A DNA stretch of 64,000 nt, taken from Pseudoalteromonas sp. UG3-2. Lineage in GTDB: Bacteria > Pseudomonadota > Gammaproteobacteria > Enterobacterales > Alteromonadaceae. The stretch is from the NCBI RefSeq assembly GCF_037120705.1, contig NZ_JAWLJU010000002.1:2046001-2110000 (forward strand). Direction: 5' to 3'. Every line of letters begins with the position of its first letter. The first letter of the stretch is position 1. Below are positions 55,063 through 64,000 of this stretch, piece after piece. The translations under genes were made by a program, and so were the position numbers. Below the pieces are notes generated by a model. That model was not told where the DNA came from and searched no databases. It saw only the letters and a program-made list of their open reading frames with translations.

Positions 55063-56919
55063 CTAACTCAGCTCCTCTAATTTTTGCAGGTCTCGAACTG
55101 CTCCCTTATCCGCACTGGTGGCCAATAAGGCGTAGGCTTTTAATGCCGGGCTGACATAGCGCTCTCGGTTAACCGGCTTGTAAGTCTCTTTGCCTCGAGC
55201 ATCCTGTTTGGCACGGCGCAGGGCAAGTTCCGTGTCATCTAATTTAACGTCAATGCTGCGCTGATAAATGTCGATAGCCACAATGTCGCCATCTTCAACC
55301 AAGGCTAGAGCACCGCCGCTAGCGGCCTCTGGTGAAGCATGGCCAATCGATAGTCCTGAAGTACCACCGGAAAAGCGACCATCGGTTAATAAGGCACAAT
55401 CTTTATCTAATCCCATCGATTTTAAGTAGCTGGTTGGGTAAAGCATTTCTTGCATGCCTGGACCCCCTTTGGGCCCTTCGTAGCGAATGATAACAACGTC
55501 GCCCTTTTTCACTTTGCCACCTAAAATGCCTTCTACAGCATCATCTTGTGATTCAAAAACCACAGCAGGACCGGTGAAGCGGAGCATTTCATCTTCTACC
55601 CCCGCGCTTTTCACAACACAGCCATCCGGTGCCAAATTTCCTTTCAATACGGCTAAGCCGCCATCTTGACGAAAGGCATGCTCAATAGCACGAATACAGC
55701 CCCCTTCACGGTCAAGGTCGAGCTCTTGCCAACGATAACCTTGACTCATGCCTTGCGTAGTTCGGATCCCAGCAGGGCCAGCTCGATAAAACGTTTGCGC
55801 ACGTTCATTGTTACTGTCGCTGGCATCCCAACGAGCAATGACCTCACCTAAGCTACCACCTGCAACGTGCCCAACACTGAGATCCAACTTGCCACCTTGC
55901 GCTAACTCTTTGAGGATAGCCATGATCCCGCCTGCGCGGTGGACATCTTCAATATGATATTGTGGCGTTGCGGGGGCTACCTTACAAAGAAACGGCGTAT
56001 TGCGCGAAAGCTGATCGATGTCATTTAAATCAAAATCAACCTCACCTTCTTGCGCAGCTGCCAACAAATGCAAAATCGTATTGGAAGACCCGCCCATGGC
56101 AATATCGAGCGTCATAGCATTGGTAAACGCCGCCTGATTGGCGATGTTGCGAGGCAACACGTGTTCATTGTCTTTGCCATAATATTCATCACACAAAGCG
56201 ACAATACGTTTCGCCGCGCCGAGATAAAGCTGCTCACGATCTTTGTGAGTAGCTAGGGTCGTACCATTGCCGGGCAATGCCAACCCCAGCGCTTCGAGTA
56301 AGCAGTTCATGGAATTTGCCGTAAACATGCCAGAACACGAACCACAGGTTGGACAGGCGGAGCGCTCAACCTGTTCCGAGTCTTCATCACTGACGCTCGG
56401 ATCGGCGCCTTTTACCATGGCATCGACGAGATCGAGTTTCAGATCGATATCGGCCAGGCGAGTTTTACCTGCCTCCATGGGACCGCCTGAGGCGAAGATA
56501 ACCGGAATATTCAGTCGTAATGCAGCCAGCAACATGCCTGGGGTGATCTTGTCACAGTTAGAGATGCACACCATGGCATCGGCGCAGTGAGCATTGACCA
56601 TGTATTCCACTGAATCCGCAATTAAATCCCGTGATGGCAGTGAATACAGCATGCCGCCATGACCCATAGCAATACCATCATCAATGGCAATGGTATTAAA
56701 TTCGCGGGGCACACCACCCGCTTCGGTAATAGCATCAGCCAGCAGTGAGCTCAACTGATTAAGGTGAACATGGCCAGGCACAAATTGTGTGAAAGAGTTG
56801 ACCACGGCAATAATCGGTTTATGAAAATCGCCATCGGTCATGCCTGTGGCACGCCAAAGTGCACGAGCACCGGCTCGTTGTCTACCCTCTGTGGTTGTTT
56901 TGCTGCGTAATTTAGCCAT
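55063..56919 (-). CDS. ilvD: Dihydroxy-acid dehydratase
   Basis: 618 residues. IlvD dehydrates 2,3-dihydroxy acids to 2-keto acids for isoleucine and valine. Iron-sulfur cysteines lie in [15 protein letters not shown] and [38 protein letters not shown] near the C-terminus is also conserved. It lies between ilvE and ilvA. Confidence 0.98.
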   Translation of the reverse strand: MAKLRSKTTTEGRQRAGARALWRATGMTDGDFHKPIIAVVNSFTQFVPGHVHLNQLSSLLADAITEAGGVPREFNTIAIDDGIAMGHGGMLYSLPSRDLIADSVEYMVNAHCADAMVCISNCDKITPGMLLAALRLNIPVIFASGGPMEAGKTRLADIDLKLDLVDAMVKGADPSVSDEDSEQVERSACPTCGSCSGMFTANSMNCLLEALGLALPGNGTTLATHKDREQLYLGAAKRIVALCDEYYGKDNEHVLPRNIANQAAFTNAMTLDIAMGGSSNTILHLLAAAQEGEVDFDLNDIDQLSRNTPFLCKVAPATPQYHIEDVHRAGGIMAILKELAQGGKLDLSVGHVAGGSLGEVIARWDASDSNNERAQTFYRAGPAGIRTTQGMSQGYRWQELDLDREGGCIRAIEHAFRQDGGLAVLKGNLAPDGCVVKSAGVEDEMLRFTGPAVVFESQDDAVEGILGGKVKKGDVVIIRYEGPKGGPGMQEMLYPTSYLKSMGLDKDCALLTDGRFSGGTSGLSIGHASPEAASGGALALVEDGDIVAIDIYQRSIDVKLDDTELALRRAKQDARGKETYKPVNRERYVSPALKAYALLATSADKGAVRDLQKLEELS

Positions 56920-56974
56920 GTTTCACCTTTGCTCGGTAAACCGAGTTCCTCATTCCCAAAAAATATTAAGTTAA

Positions 56975-57898
56975 TTAATCGTTTACGTACTCAAGCCAGC
57001 CGTTTTCATCTTCCGCTTCACCTTTCACTAAGGCAAAATAGGCTTGCTGTAGCTCTGCGGTGATAGGGCCACGACCGCCATTACCTACCGCAATTTGATC
57101 GACGCTTCTCACTGGTACCACCTCAGCCGCAGTGCCTACCATAAAGAACTCATCAGCCAAGTAGAGCGCTTCACGAGCAATGGGCTCCTCGCGGACTTCA
57201 TAGCCGCGTTGGCGTGCTAAGTGAATGATGGTATCGCGAGTTAAACCGGGCAAAATACATGCGGTCGTCGGTGGGGTATAAAGCACCCCTTTTTTCACCA
57301 CAAAAAGGTTCTCACCGGCGCCTTCACTGAGATAGCCATTAACGTCCAGAGCAATCCCCTCAACGTAACCATTGCGCTTTGCCTCTCCGGAGATGAGTTG
57401 TGAAGATAAATAGTTACCCCCGGCTTTTGCAGCCGTCGGCATGGTATTGGGTGCCAAACGGCTCCAAGAAGAAACACAGACATCAACCCCTTGTGCCAGT
57501 CCTTCTTCACCCAGATAAGCCCCCCACTCCATTGCCGCCACCGTCATCTCTGCGCGGTGAGACTTGGGGTTAAGGCCCAAACCAACATGACCTAAAAAAG
57601 CAAATGGTCGTAAGTAGGCATTACTAAACTCATTCACACGGATGGTTTCTTTACACGCTGCAATGACTTCTTCAGGTGTATAAGGGATCTCCATACGATA
57701 GATTTTCGCCGAATCAAATAAGCGCTGGATATGATCGCTTAAACGAAACACCGCGGGGCCCTTTGGCGTATCATAAGCGCGGATCCCCTCAAAAACTGAG
57801 CTGCCATAATGCAAGGCATGGCTAAGCACATGCGTGGTTGCCTGCTGATAAGGAACCATTTCTCCGTTGTGCCAAATAAGTTCTGATGTTTGTGTCAT
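56975..57898 (-). CDS. ilvE: Branched-chain amino acid aminotransferase
   Basis: 307 residues, fold-type IV PLP enzyme that makes the last step to leucine, isoleucine and valine. The start MTQTSELIWHNGEMVPYQQA, the PLP lysine in TAAKAGGNYLSSQL, and IALDVNGYLSEGAGENLF are characteristic. It follows ilvM by 20 bases. Confidence 0.98.
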   Translation of the reverse strand: MTQTSELIWHNGEMVPYQQATTHVLSHALHYGSSVFEGIRAYDTPKGPAVFRLSDHIQRLFDSAKIYRMEIPYTPEEVIAACKETIRVNEFSNAYLRPFAFLGHVGLGLNPKSHRAEMTVAAMEWGAYLGEEGLAQGVDVCVSSWSRLAPNTMPTAAKAGGNYLSSQLISGEAKRNGYVEGIALDVNGYLSEGAGENLFVVKKGVLYTPPTTACILPGLTRDTIIHLARQRGYEVREEPIAREALYLADEFFMVGTAAEVVPVRSVDQIAVGNGGRGPITAELQQAYFALVKGEAEDENGWLEYVND

Positions 57899-57918
57899 TT
57901 TTAACTACCTTAATTCTT

Positions 57919-58161
57919 TTAAATTGCCTGTTGTTGTAGTGTATGCAAGTCAACTGCTTGCACTTCTACTAGCTTACTCAGTTGTGAGGTTAATAAATAG
58001 ATAGGTTTGTCACTATCTACCGTCATTTTGACGTGGAATAAGTCGTCTTGGCCCTGCAACTCTAGATTGGTGAGGCGAAACCCTCGATGCCGAGCCACTC
58101 GCAAGAAGCGCTCCACCGCGATACTTTGTTGTTTTACTGCAACGGTTAAATGGTGTTTCAT
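57919..58161 (-). CDS. ilvM: Acetolactate synthase II small subunit
   Basis: 80 residues, an ACT-like regulatory subunit ([20 protein letters not shown]) that activates IlvG. Its start overlaps the ilvG stop by four bases. Slightly shorter than E. coli IlvM (87). Confidence 0.95.
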   Translation of the reverse strand: MKHHLTVAVKQQSIAVERFLRVARHRGFRLTNLELQGQDDLFHVKMTVDSDKPIYLLTSQLSKLVEVQAVDLHTLQQQAI

Positions 58162-59819
58162 GAGTGGCTCTCCATCATCATTTCATCATTGGCAGCACCC
58201 GGTGGAACCAGCGGCCATACGTTTTCTTTGTCGTCTATGCATGCATGTAAAATATAAGGCCCTGTAGCATTAACGAATGCGTCAATGGCATTATCTACTT
58301 GGTTTGCATGAGTGATTGTTTGTCCTGGTATACCGAATACGGCAGCCAAAGAGACAAAGTCTGGATTATCGGAAAGGTCGGTTTCACTATAACGACCATC
58401 AAAAAAGAGCTGCTGCCACTGCCGAACCATGCCCAGTCTTTGGTTATCTAATATGAGTATTTTAACTGCTAGGTTGTTGCGGCGGATGGTCGCCAACTCT
58501 TGAATGTTCATCATGATTGAGCCGTCACCAGACACCGTGATAACGGTATTATCAGGACGTGCTATCTGCGCGCCAATGGCGGCTGGCAGGCCAAATCCCA
58601 TGGTCCCTGCGCCACCACTACTGAGATGATTGCTGGGGTGGCTAAATTTCATATGCTGAGCCACCCACATTTGGTGTTGACCAACATCACAACAAACCAC
58701 AGCGTCATGGGCGAGCTTTTGACTAAGCTGATTTAATAAATATGGGGCAAATACTTTTTCACCTGGGTAGTCATAGCGCCACGCATGCTGGCGTTGTAAT
58801 GACGCCAAATGACCTAACCACTCGGCATCGGTAACAACACATTCTAGCTGAGGTAACGATTGTTTCAGATCGGCAACCAGTGATGCCGCCGCCGGTTTAC
58901 GCTTACCCACTTCTGCAGGGTCGATGTCTAAATGGATCACCTTAGCGCCTGCGGCAAACTTCGCCAAATTACCCGTAACACGGTCATCAAAACGCGCACC
59001 GATGCACACCAACAAGTCGCATTGTTGCACCGCTAGGTTCGCCGCTTGTGTGCCATGCATGCCCAGCATACCTAAGTCATACTCATAATCAGGTAATACG
59101 CTGCCCAATGCCTTCAAGGTAGACACCGCTGGCATGTGCGTTTTTTCTAAAAATTGCATTAGTTGAGGCTGCGCATCCGCATTATGAACGCCACCACCAA
59201 TATAGGCGACTGGCCTTTTTGCATCACACAATAGCTGATTGGCTTTTTCCACCTCAGTTTGCGACAACCTCGGCTGCTGCTCTTGTGGTGCTGCAAACGG
59301 ATGAAAAGGCACCTGAGCCAGTTGCACGTCTTTCGGAATGTCCACCAACACCGGACCAGGACGTCCAGATTGCGCCAAGTAGATAGCCTCTTGTAACACT
59401 TCAGCCAGGTCTTCAGGGCGCTCCACCATGTAGCTGTGCTTAGTACAAGATAAAGACATGCCCAGTACATCCACCTCTTGAAACGCATCGGAGCCGATGG
59501 CAGCGGTTGGCACTTGTCCCGTGATCGCCAGCAGTGGCACTGAATCCATCATGGCATCTGCCAATGCGGTGATTAAGTTGGTTGCACCGGGGCCGGAAGT
59601 GGCAAAACACACGCCCAACTTGCCGCTACTACGGGCATAACCCACGGCAGCAAAGCCAGCTCCTTGCTCATGACGAGTTAAGTAATGCTTTACCGGCGCG
59701 CCATACAAAGCATCGTAAATCGGCATAATGGCCCCACCAGGGTAACCAAATACGTGCTTTACGCCTTGCTCTTCTAGCACCTTGATAACAAGTTGTGCGC
59801 CGGTTGTTGAATTACTCAT
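58158..59819 (-). CDS. ilvG: Acetolactate synthase II large subunit
   Basis: 553 residues. It condenses pyruvate with pyruvate or 2-oxobutanoate using ThDP and FAD. Signs are the catalytic Glu51 in [27 protein letters not shown], and the ThDP site [17 protein letters not shown]. The frame is intact, unlike the frameshifted ilvG of E. coli K-12. It is first in ilvGMEDA, behind a leader peptide and attenuator. Confidence 0.98.
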   Translation of the reverse strand: MSNSTTGAQLVIKVLEEQGVKHVFGYPGGAIMPIYDALYGAPVKHYLTRHEQGAGFAAVGYARSSGKLGVCFATSGPGATNLITALADAMMDSVPLLAITGQVPTAAIGSDAFQEVDVLGMSLSCTKHSYMVERPEDLAEVLQEAIYLAQSGRPGPVLVDIPKDVQLAQVPFHPFAAPQEQQPRLSQTEVEKANQLLCDAKRPVAYIGGGVHNADAQPQLMQFLEKTHMPAVSTLKALGSVLPDYEYDLGMLGMHGTQAANLAVQQCDLLVCIGARFDDRVTGNLAKFAAGAKVIHLDIDPAEVGKRKPAAASLVADLKQSLPQLECVVTDAEWLGHLASLQRQHAWRYDYPGEKVFAPYLLNQLSQKLAHDAVVCCDVGQHQMWVAQHMKFSHPSNHLSSGGAGTMGFGLPAAIGAQIARPDNTVITVSGDGSIMMNIQELATIRRNNLAVKILILDNQRLGMVRQWQQLFFDGRYSETDLSDNPDFVSLAAVFGIPGQTITHANQVDNAIDAFVNATGPYILHACIDDKENVWPLVPPGAANDEMMMESHS

Positions 59820-59837
59820 GTTTTACTCTCAATTTGC

Positions 59838-59880
59838 CCTAAAACGAAAACGCCCCCCGAACCTGTTGGTGCGGGGGGCG
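59838..59880 (-). terminator. ilv attenuator
   Basis: CGCCCCCCG (59880-59872) and CGGGGGGCG (59859-59851) form a 9 bp GC stem followed by TTTTCGTTTT, between the leader peptide and ilvG. GCGGGGGC at 59922-59915, within the last codons of the leader peptide, can instead pair with the first arm as an antiterminator. Confidence 0.9.
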
Positions 59881-59907
59881 CTTATGCTGATTATGTTTGT
59901 TACAGCA

Positions 59908-59979
59908 CTAACTAGCCCCCGCGGTAATAATAATCACCACGCTGATAATCACGACTAGTAGAGTTGTTGTCTGTAACAT
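59908..59979 (-). CDS. ilvL: ilv operon leader peptide
   Basis: A 23-codon frame beginning ATG TTA CAG encodes a peptide with a dense run of branched-chain residues (LLVVIISVVIII, residues 7-18). This is the control pattern of IlvL-type leader peptides: scarcity of leucine, valine or isoleucine stalls the ribosome and favours the antiterminator. It ends about 28 bases before the attenuator stem. The ribosome-binding site is weak (GGA). Confidence 0.92.
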   Translation of the reverse strand: MLQTTTLLVVIISVVIIITAGAS

Positions 59980-60045
59980 TTAAAATTCCGTCACTGTATT
60001 TGAATTAAAGGGCCTGTTTTGACCCCTTTGCTATGTCTTTTTCTA

Positions 60046-60075
60046 TTAGTACCGCGTCAGAGGCTCTGAAGTCAA
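60046..60075 (-). promoter_or_regulatory. Candidate ilv promoter
   Basis: TTGACT (60075-60070) and TACTAA (60051-60046) on the minus strand are 18 bases apart, 67 bases before the leader start. The match at -10 is weak. The region from 60076 to 60337 up to the TraB gene is AT-rich and shows no gene. Confidence 0.5.
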
Positions 60076-60337
60076 CATAAAAACTATGTCATTTAAAAGT
60101 AATATCAAGCGCAAAAAGAATAAAAAAACCAAACATCAAGTAAATTGAGAATGAATTAATACAAACTCAATAGATTGAGCACGTTCTATTGGGCCAACCG
60201 CTTGTTCTAGAAAAATTTACTTTTTGCGCCTTATAAGATGAATTTTTTTCTACTGCAATTCACGCCGGCACTTTTTTAGTGACATTGAGGAGGGATTATC
60301 GCAGACTAGCCTTTTACCATTAACAAGGATTGCTGAC

Positions 60338-61213
60338 ATGATTAAACAACTTTCCTCTTATGTGTTGCTGTATTTTTGGCTAGCACTTTTTAGCGCTTCA
60401 AGCTACGCCGAAGTGGGCCTGTGGCAAATTAGCAAAGGCGATACAACGTCTTATTTATTTGGCACAGTGCATGTCGGTGATAAGCAAATGCAAGGGCTAC
60501 CAGACAAAGTAAAAAGAGCCATAGAGAAAAGTGACAAAGTCATGGTAGAAGTCAACCTTGAGTCTTTATCACCGTTGCAAATTCAACAGCGTTCCATGCC
60601 TTTTATGTTGTTGAAAGAGAATGAAACACTGCAAAGCACGTTGTCGCCAGCGGTATATCAAAAAGTCGTTGACTACTTCGCAGCCAAACAGATTGATGTT
60701 GCCCTGTTTGAGCGCTACGCGCCTTGGGCTGTCATGGTGACCATTTTACAACTGGAATACCAACGTCTTGGTTTCAGCGAGGCCAATGGCATCGACAAGC
60801 AAGTGGTGAATTATGCGCAACAGCACAATATCCCCATTGGCGAATTTGAAAGTTTAGAGTATCAACTTAAGATGTTTAGTCAGTTAGGACAATATAGCGA
60901 TGCCATGTTGCAAGAAACGTTCACCCAAATGGCGGATCTCGATACTTACTTTTTAGACATGATCAGCGCCTGGCGACAGGGCGATCTAAAACAGCTTGAG
61001 CACTACTACAACACCAGCTTTGCTGAAGGCGAATATGGCGCCCTAGCAGAGCGCTTAATGATTAAAGAGCGCAACAATAATTGGCTCGAAGCACTGCAAC
61101 AGCAACTTCCCCATGAATCTTTATTTATTGCTGTTGGCGCACTGCATCTGGTGGAACGCTATGGCTTAATCACGCAGTTGCAACAGCAAGGATACACGGT
61201 AAGCAAAATATAA
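60338..61213 (+). CDS. TraB/GumN-family protein
   Basis: 291 residues. A signal peptide (LLYFWLALFSASSYA) is followed by the TraB fold with SYLFGTVHVGDKQM and the C-terminal IAVGALHLVERYGLI, both containing the conserved GxxH motifs. Related TIKI proteins are metalloproteases; the bacterial role is unclear. AGGA lies eight bases before the ATG. Confidence 0.88.
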   Translation: MIKQLSSYVLLYFWLALFSASSYAEVGLWQISKGDTTSYLFGTVHVGDKQMQGLPDKVKRAIEKSDKVMVEVNLESLSPLQIQQRSMPFMLLKENETLQSTLSPAVYQKVVDYFAAKQIDVALFERYAPWAVMVTILQLEYQRLGFSEANGIDKQVVNYAQQHNIPIGEFESLEYQLKMFSQLGQYSDAMLQETFTQMADLDTYFLDMISAWRQGDLKQLEHYYNTSFAEGEYGALAERLMIKERNNNWLEALQQQLPHESLFIAVGALHLVERYGLITQLQQQGYTVSKI

Positions 61214-61338
61214 CTGCCCTGGCGCTCGCTCATGAGCGCCTCTGTTGCGATTAAAAAATAAATTTTGTTGCTTTGAACCTTTTAGCCAATACCGTGCGAC
61301 TTACTTGTTAAACACAAAGAGCACAACAAGGTTTCGCC

Positions 61339-61956
61339 ATGAAAAAAACACTACTCGCTTTAGCATTAGGACTGGCTAGTATCAGCAGCCAAGCACAAGA
61401 CTCGCGCACCATTAAGCAATCGTTTGACAGCAACGACATCAGCGAACTTGAAATTGATGTTCCAGTTGGCAAAGTCGATTTAACGACCTACCAAGGCAGC
61501 ACCGTTGAGATCGATATTTTGGTTGAACCCAAGGACAGCGACGACTGGTTTGGTGATGTTGATCTCAGTGAAGCCGTACTTGAGAATACAACGTCAGGTG
61601 GCACACTGGCCCTTGAAATCGACTCCGACGATTACGAACTAACTTGGACTGTGAAAGCGCCGGAGCACCTAGCTTTAGACATTGAAGTTGGCGTTGGTAA
61701 AATTGAGCTACAGAACCTTAGTAACTCCGCCGAACTGGAAGTCGGTGTCGGCAAAATAGATATTCACACCACAACCGATGACTATAACCGTATTTTGCTC
61801 GATTCAGGCGTAGGAAAAACCCGCATGTCAGGCTTTAGTTTCAGCAGCGAGCAGCAAAAAAGCATGGTCGGCTCAACCTCAGAATACAACGGCTCGGGTC
61901 GTTACAATTTGGATGCCGAAGTGGGCGTGGGCAAAATTAAGTTGCAACGCGATTAA
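61339..61956 (+). CDS. Secreted DUF4097-like beta-repeat protein
   Basis: 205 residues. The signal peptide ends near SSQAQD. The mature chain has five copies of a V(G/P)VGK(I/V/T) unit (VPVGKVDL, VGVGKIEL, VGVGKIDI, SGVGKTRM, VGVGKIKL), likely rungs of a beta-helix. Acidic overall. It overlaps the convergent kinase gene by four bases. Function unknown. Confidence 0.78.
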   Translation: MKKTLLALALGLASISSQAQDSRTIKQSFDSNDISELEIDVPVGKVDLTTYQGSTVEIDILVEPKDSDDWFGDVDLSEAVLENTTSGGTLALEIDSDDYELTWTVKAPEHLALDIEVGVGKIELQNLSNSAELEVGVGKIDIHTTTDDYNRILLDSGVGKTRMSGFSFSSEQQKSMVGSTSEYNGSGRYNLDAEVGVGKIKLQRD

Positions 61957-63650
61957 GCCACTTGGTTCACCAAAGCAGCAATTTTGTTAATTAAGTCATC
62001 GGGCTGCAACGGCTTAAACACATGAGCCGTTGCACCTACTTGATAGGCTCTTTCTATGTCAGCAAGGTTGGTGTTCGCCGTCACCACCAAAATCGGTACT
62101 TGCGGATCCCGTTCACGCAGTCTTTCCGTCGCTTCAAAACCGTCCATCACCGGCATATTTAAATCCATTAACACTAAATCAAATGCATCGCTGTTGTAGA
62201 CATCAAGCGCCTGAGCTCCATGCTCAACGTGCTGTATCGACTGCGCCAATGGTTGTAACATGCTTTCTATCACCTTGGCATTGAGGACATTGTCTTCCAC
62301 CAGCAACACCCTTAATGAAGTTGTTAACGGCGCCGAAGTGGGCGCATTTGACTCATCACACAGTTCCAAGGGCATGAGCAGTAAGGCCCGAGTGCCCGTT
62401 GGCTTTATTTTACTAAACCGCAAGCTGCCACCTAAGGATGACACCAGCAACCGACAACGCTTCAAGCCAAGTTGTGAGCCTTGAAAATGATCTGACTCGC
62501 CAGCTTCTTGTAAGCTCGAATAATCAAACCCCGGACCACTGTCATCAATGATGATTTCTAGCATCGGCTGCTGCTCGATATAGATTAAGTCGGCCACCAC
62601 TTGAATTTTGCCCTGCTCGGTAAACTTAATGGCATTGGTGATTAATTCGTTCAACAGCCAATTAATGCGTTTATGGTCACAATAGCAGCGTATGTAGAGC
62701 GTTTTACTGATGGCCATGTTAAATGCCAATGATTTTTGATGTGCAGATAAACGGTAGGCAGCGCAGGCCACTTTGAGCTCAGCGCCAAGCTCCACCTCTT
62801 GCCGTTCTGGCACAATCTCTTGCATCGACAAATGGTTAAAGTCTTCAATGGAATAAAGCAAGTTATCCAGTTGTTGACTGGCATCCCTCACATGCTGCAA
62901 ATGGCGCTCATCTTTTTCTTGCCAGTACGCATCAAGATAGCCCTGTACTGCTTGCAAGGGCGTTCGCAGCTCATGACTGACCCGCGATAAAAAACGTGAC
63001 TTTGCTTTTAGTGCCGCGTCAGCAAGCTCACGGGACTCTTCTAGTCCGGTGAGCGTCGCTTCAATTTGTTGGCGCATGGGTCTAAAGATAAACCAAGCTT
63101 CAAAAGCCAGCAGTAACAACCCCAGTAACCACAGCGATATTTGTAAACTTCTGACCTGTTCAGTTTTGTCTTCCGCATGCTGTTCAAATAGGCTCACGGC
63201 ACGATTCAAGTCGGGCAGCAGTTGCTGCGACTGTGCCCGAATAGCTTGCGCTAACTCAGTGTTTGAGTCATCTAGAAATTCTCGAGTTGAGCGAATAAAT
63301 TGCTCAGAGCGTTGCTCTAGGTTGATAGGGGGGGCAAAGTACAGTTGCCGAAGCTGGGCGTTAAGGTAAGGGTAGTCGCCAGCTGTCGACTGGGTGAGAA
63401 ATTGATGATTACTCTCAAACTTCACCAACGCGGCCATAAGCTCAGGGTGCTGCACTTTGTTTGGTTCGCTGCTGAATAACGCAATACGTTGCGAGAGCAT
63501 GCGCTGCATACCAGCAATATTGATGACATTGGCATCGGTGCTTTGTTGCCGTAGTAAAAACTGTATCAGTAACATAGCAATGGTTAATAACACGGCCATT
63601 GCCAGTAACGCGCCTGTGTATTTTAAACGAACATTATGCCCTATCGACAT
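61953..63650 (-). CDS. Hybrid sensor histidine kinase/response regulator
   Basis: About 565 residues. An N-terminal membrane segment (TGALLAMAVLLTIAMLLIQF) precedes a PilJ-type periplasmic domain (NVINIAGMQRMLSQRIA) and a second membrane segment. Then come HisKA (SRVSHELRTPLQAVQGYLDA, His phosphorylated), HATPase (NELITNAIKFTEQGK, IDDSGPGFD) and a receiver domain (LVLMDLNMPVMDGFEA). The start is uncertain: ATG at 63650 gives one N-terminal membrane segment as usual; a TTG at 63755 would add 35 residues with another segment. Its partner is not adjacent. Confidence 0.88.
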   Translation of the reverse strand: MSIGHNVRLKYTGALLAMAVLLTIAMLLIQFLLRQQSTDANVINIAGMQRMLSQRIALFSSEPNKVQHPELMAALVKFESNHQFLTQSTAGDYPYLNAQLRQLYFAPPINLEQRSEQFIRSTREFLDDSNTELAQAIRAQSQQLLPDLNRAVSLFEQHAEDKTEQVRSLQISLWLLGLLLLAFEAWFIFRPMRQQIEATLTGLEESRELADAALKAKSRFLSRVSHELRTPLQAVQGYLDAYWQEKDERHLQHVRDASQQLDNLLYSIEDFNHLSMQEIVPERQEVELGAELKVACAAYRLSAHQKSLAFNMAISKTLYIRCYCDHKRINWLLNELITNAIKFTEQGKIQVVADLIYIEQQPMLEIIIDDSGPGFDYSSLQEAGESDHFQGSQLGLKRCRLLVSSLGGSLRFSKIKPTGTRALLLMPLELCDESNAPTSAPLTTSLRVLLVEDNVLNAKVIESMLQPLAQSIQHVEHGAQALDVYNSDAFDLVLMDLNMPVMDGFEATERLRERDPQVPILVVTANTNLADIERAYQVGATAHVFKPLQPDDLINKIAALVNQVA

Positions 63651-63726
63651 CTTCTTATAATCACCATCATGCAGTACGGCTAGAACTAAAGTGTAGCTTA
63701 GCCAGTGAATAAATACAGCAAAATAC

Positions 63727-63756
63727 TTGACACCTAGACGGCCATAGTGGTTCAAT
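63727..63756 (+). promoter_or_regulatory. Candidate promoter of the lysine-riboswitch transcript
   Basis: TTGACA (63727-63732) and TTCAAT (63751-63756) are 18 bases apart, giving a start near 63764, before the riboswitch. The -35 is perfect, the -10 weak. Confidence 0.42.
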
Positions 63757-63805
63757 GCGCGTTCACCCTATTTGCATAGTTTGTAGCCATGGCTGCAAAC
63801 TTAGG

Positions 63806-63975
63806 GCTGGAAGAGGTGCGTTATTCAGGTAACTAAGTGAAGGAGAGCAAACTCCGTTGCAACTTAGTGAGGGGAATAAACGCCGAGAGATTAGTTAATT
63901 TGCGATGACTAATTTCGGGCGACTGGGCTGAATCCCAGCGACTGTCACCAACACATTTGGTGGAGAGCTTCTGGT
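63806..63975 (+). promoter_or_regulatory. Lysine riboswitch (L box)
   Basis: The sequence runs AAGAGGTGCG, AAGGAG, GTGAGGGGAATAAACGCCGA, GGGCTGAATCCCAG, GACTGTCACC and GGAGAGCTTCTGGT in the order of the lysine aptamer. P1 (CTGGAAG with CTTCTGG), P2 (CTAAGT with ACTTAG), P4 (ATTAGT with ACTAAT) and P5 (CACCA with TGGTG) can be paired. It binds lysine and turns the downstream gene off. That gene lies outside the window; lysC, a lysine transporter or a biosynthetic enzyme are the usual ones. The expression platform begins at GGCCCGTTGCC at the edge. Confidence 0.95.
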
Positions 63976-64000
63976 CTTAAAAAAATAAGGCCCGTTGCCT

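Noticed and set aside
63651..63755. Upstream TTG start for the hybrid kinase adding 35 residues
   Set aside because: It would add a further membrane segment and overlap the riboswitch promoter; the ATG at 63650 gives the usual topology.

Overview
The window is one chromosomal block from a marine-type gammaproteobacterium, most likely in or near the order Alteromonadales. The reasons are the rpoB-rplL-rplJ-rplA-rplK-nusG-secE string, the polA / engB / yihI neighbourhood, an ilvLGMEDA operon, cytochromes c4 and c5, DUF2489, DUF1285 and ElbB genes, and a 'DUF3103'-type secreted protein. I cannot name the genus. No insertion sequence, prophage, CRISPR array or obvious genomic island was seen; the genes are tightly packed core and semi-core genes.

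Layout. 1-4142 (minus): the transcription and translation block tRNA-Trp, secE, nusG, rplK, rplA, rplJ, rplL, rpoB (only the 5' end of rpoB is inside). It carries an L10 leader RNA before rplJ and an attenuator hairpin before rpoB. 4239-5472 (minus): deoC with an overlapping unknown gene. 5829-12746 (plus): a sulfate-assimilation operon cysG-cysD-cysN-(SLC13/RCK transporter)-cysC-cysQ. Its reductive half, cysJIH, lies at 20440-24799 on the minus strand. Between them are a lipoprotein, an S4-domain protein, acnA, a hotdog thioesterase, a small membrane protein and an FAD oxidoreductase. 25100-32091: mainly secreted or envelope proteins, including two endonuclease I family nucleases, a DUF3103-like protein, a PepSY-type membrane protein, an S41 protease lipoprotein and a small lipoprotein. 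32081-34444: a LysR regulator, an FMN reductase and a phosphopantetheinyl transferase. 34480-43063: the yihI / engB / polA neighbourhood. 43496-49958: elbB, cytochrome c5, a GAF-GAF-GGDEF-degenerate EAL protein, rep and ubiK. 49995-53466: carbonic anhydrase, two methyltransferase or sensor-like genes and a small membrane protein. 53519-59979 (minus): the complete ilvLGMEDA operon with a leader peptide and attenuator. 60338-63650: a TraB-like protein, a DUF4097-like protein and a hybrid histidine kinase. The right edge (63806-63975, plus) is a lysine riboswitch whose gene lies outside.

The most interesting signals are non-coding. (1) Between yihI and cytochrome c4/engB, on the minus strand at about 36619-36318, is a GGA-rich RNA with nine GGA motifs and a strong terminator. 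It sits in the chromosomal slot that holds csrC in E. coli. Upstream lie four TGTAAG half-sites, two of them arranged like GacA/UvrY boxes. This is very probably a CsrA-sequestering small RNA under BarA/UvrY control. (2) Downstream of polA, past polA's own terminator and in the slot that holds spf (Spot 42) in E. coli, is a second independent terminator preceded by several hairpins, one with a CUCCCC loop. It does not look like Spot 42 and may be an undescribed small RNA. (3) The polA-elbB gap holds two perfect DnaA boxes and a cluster of GATC sites.

Functionally, the cys genes carry sulfate from uptake to sulfide (uptake presumably by the SLC13 protein, APS and PAPS synthesis, reduction, siroheme supply by CysG and PAP clean-up by CysQ). 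The ilv operon makes branched-chain amino acids and is controlled by its leader peptide. All calls come from reading the sequence; no database search was run.
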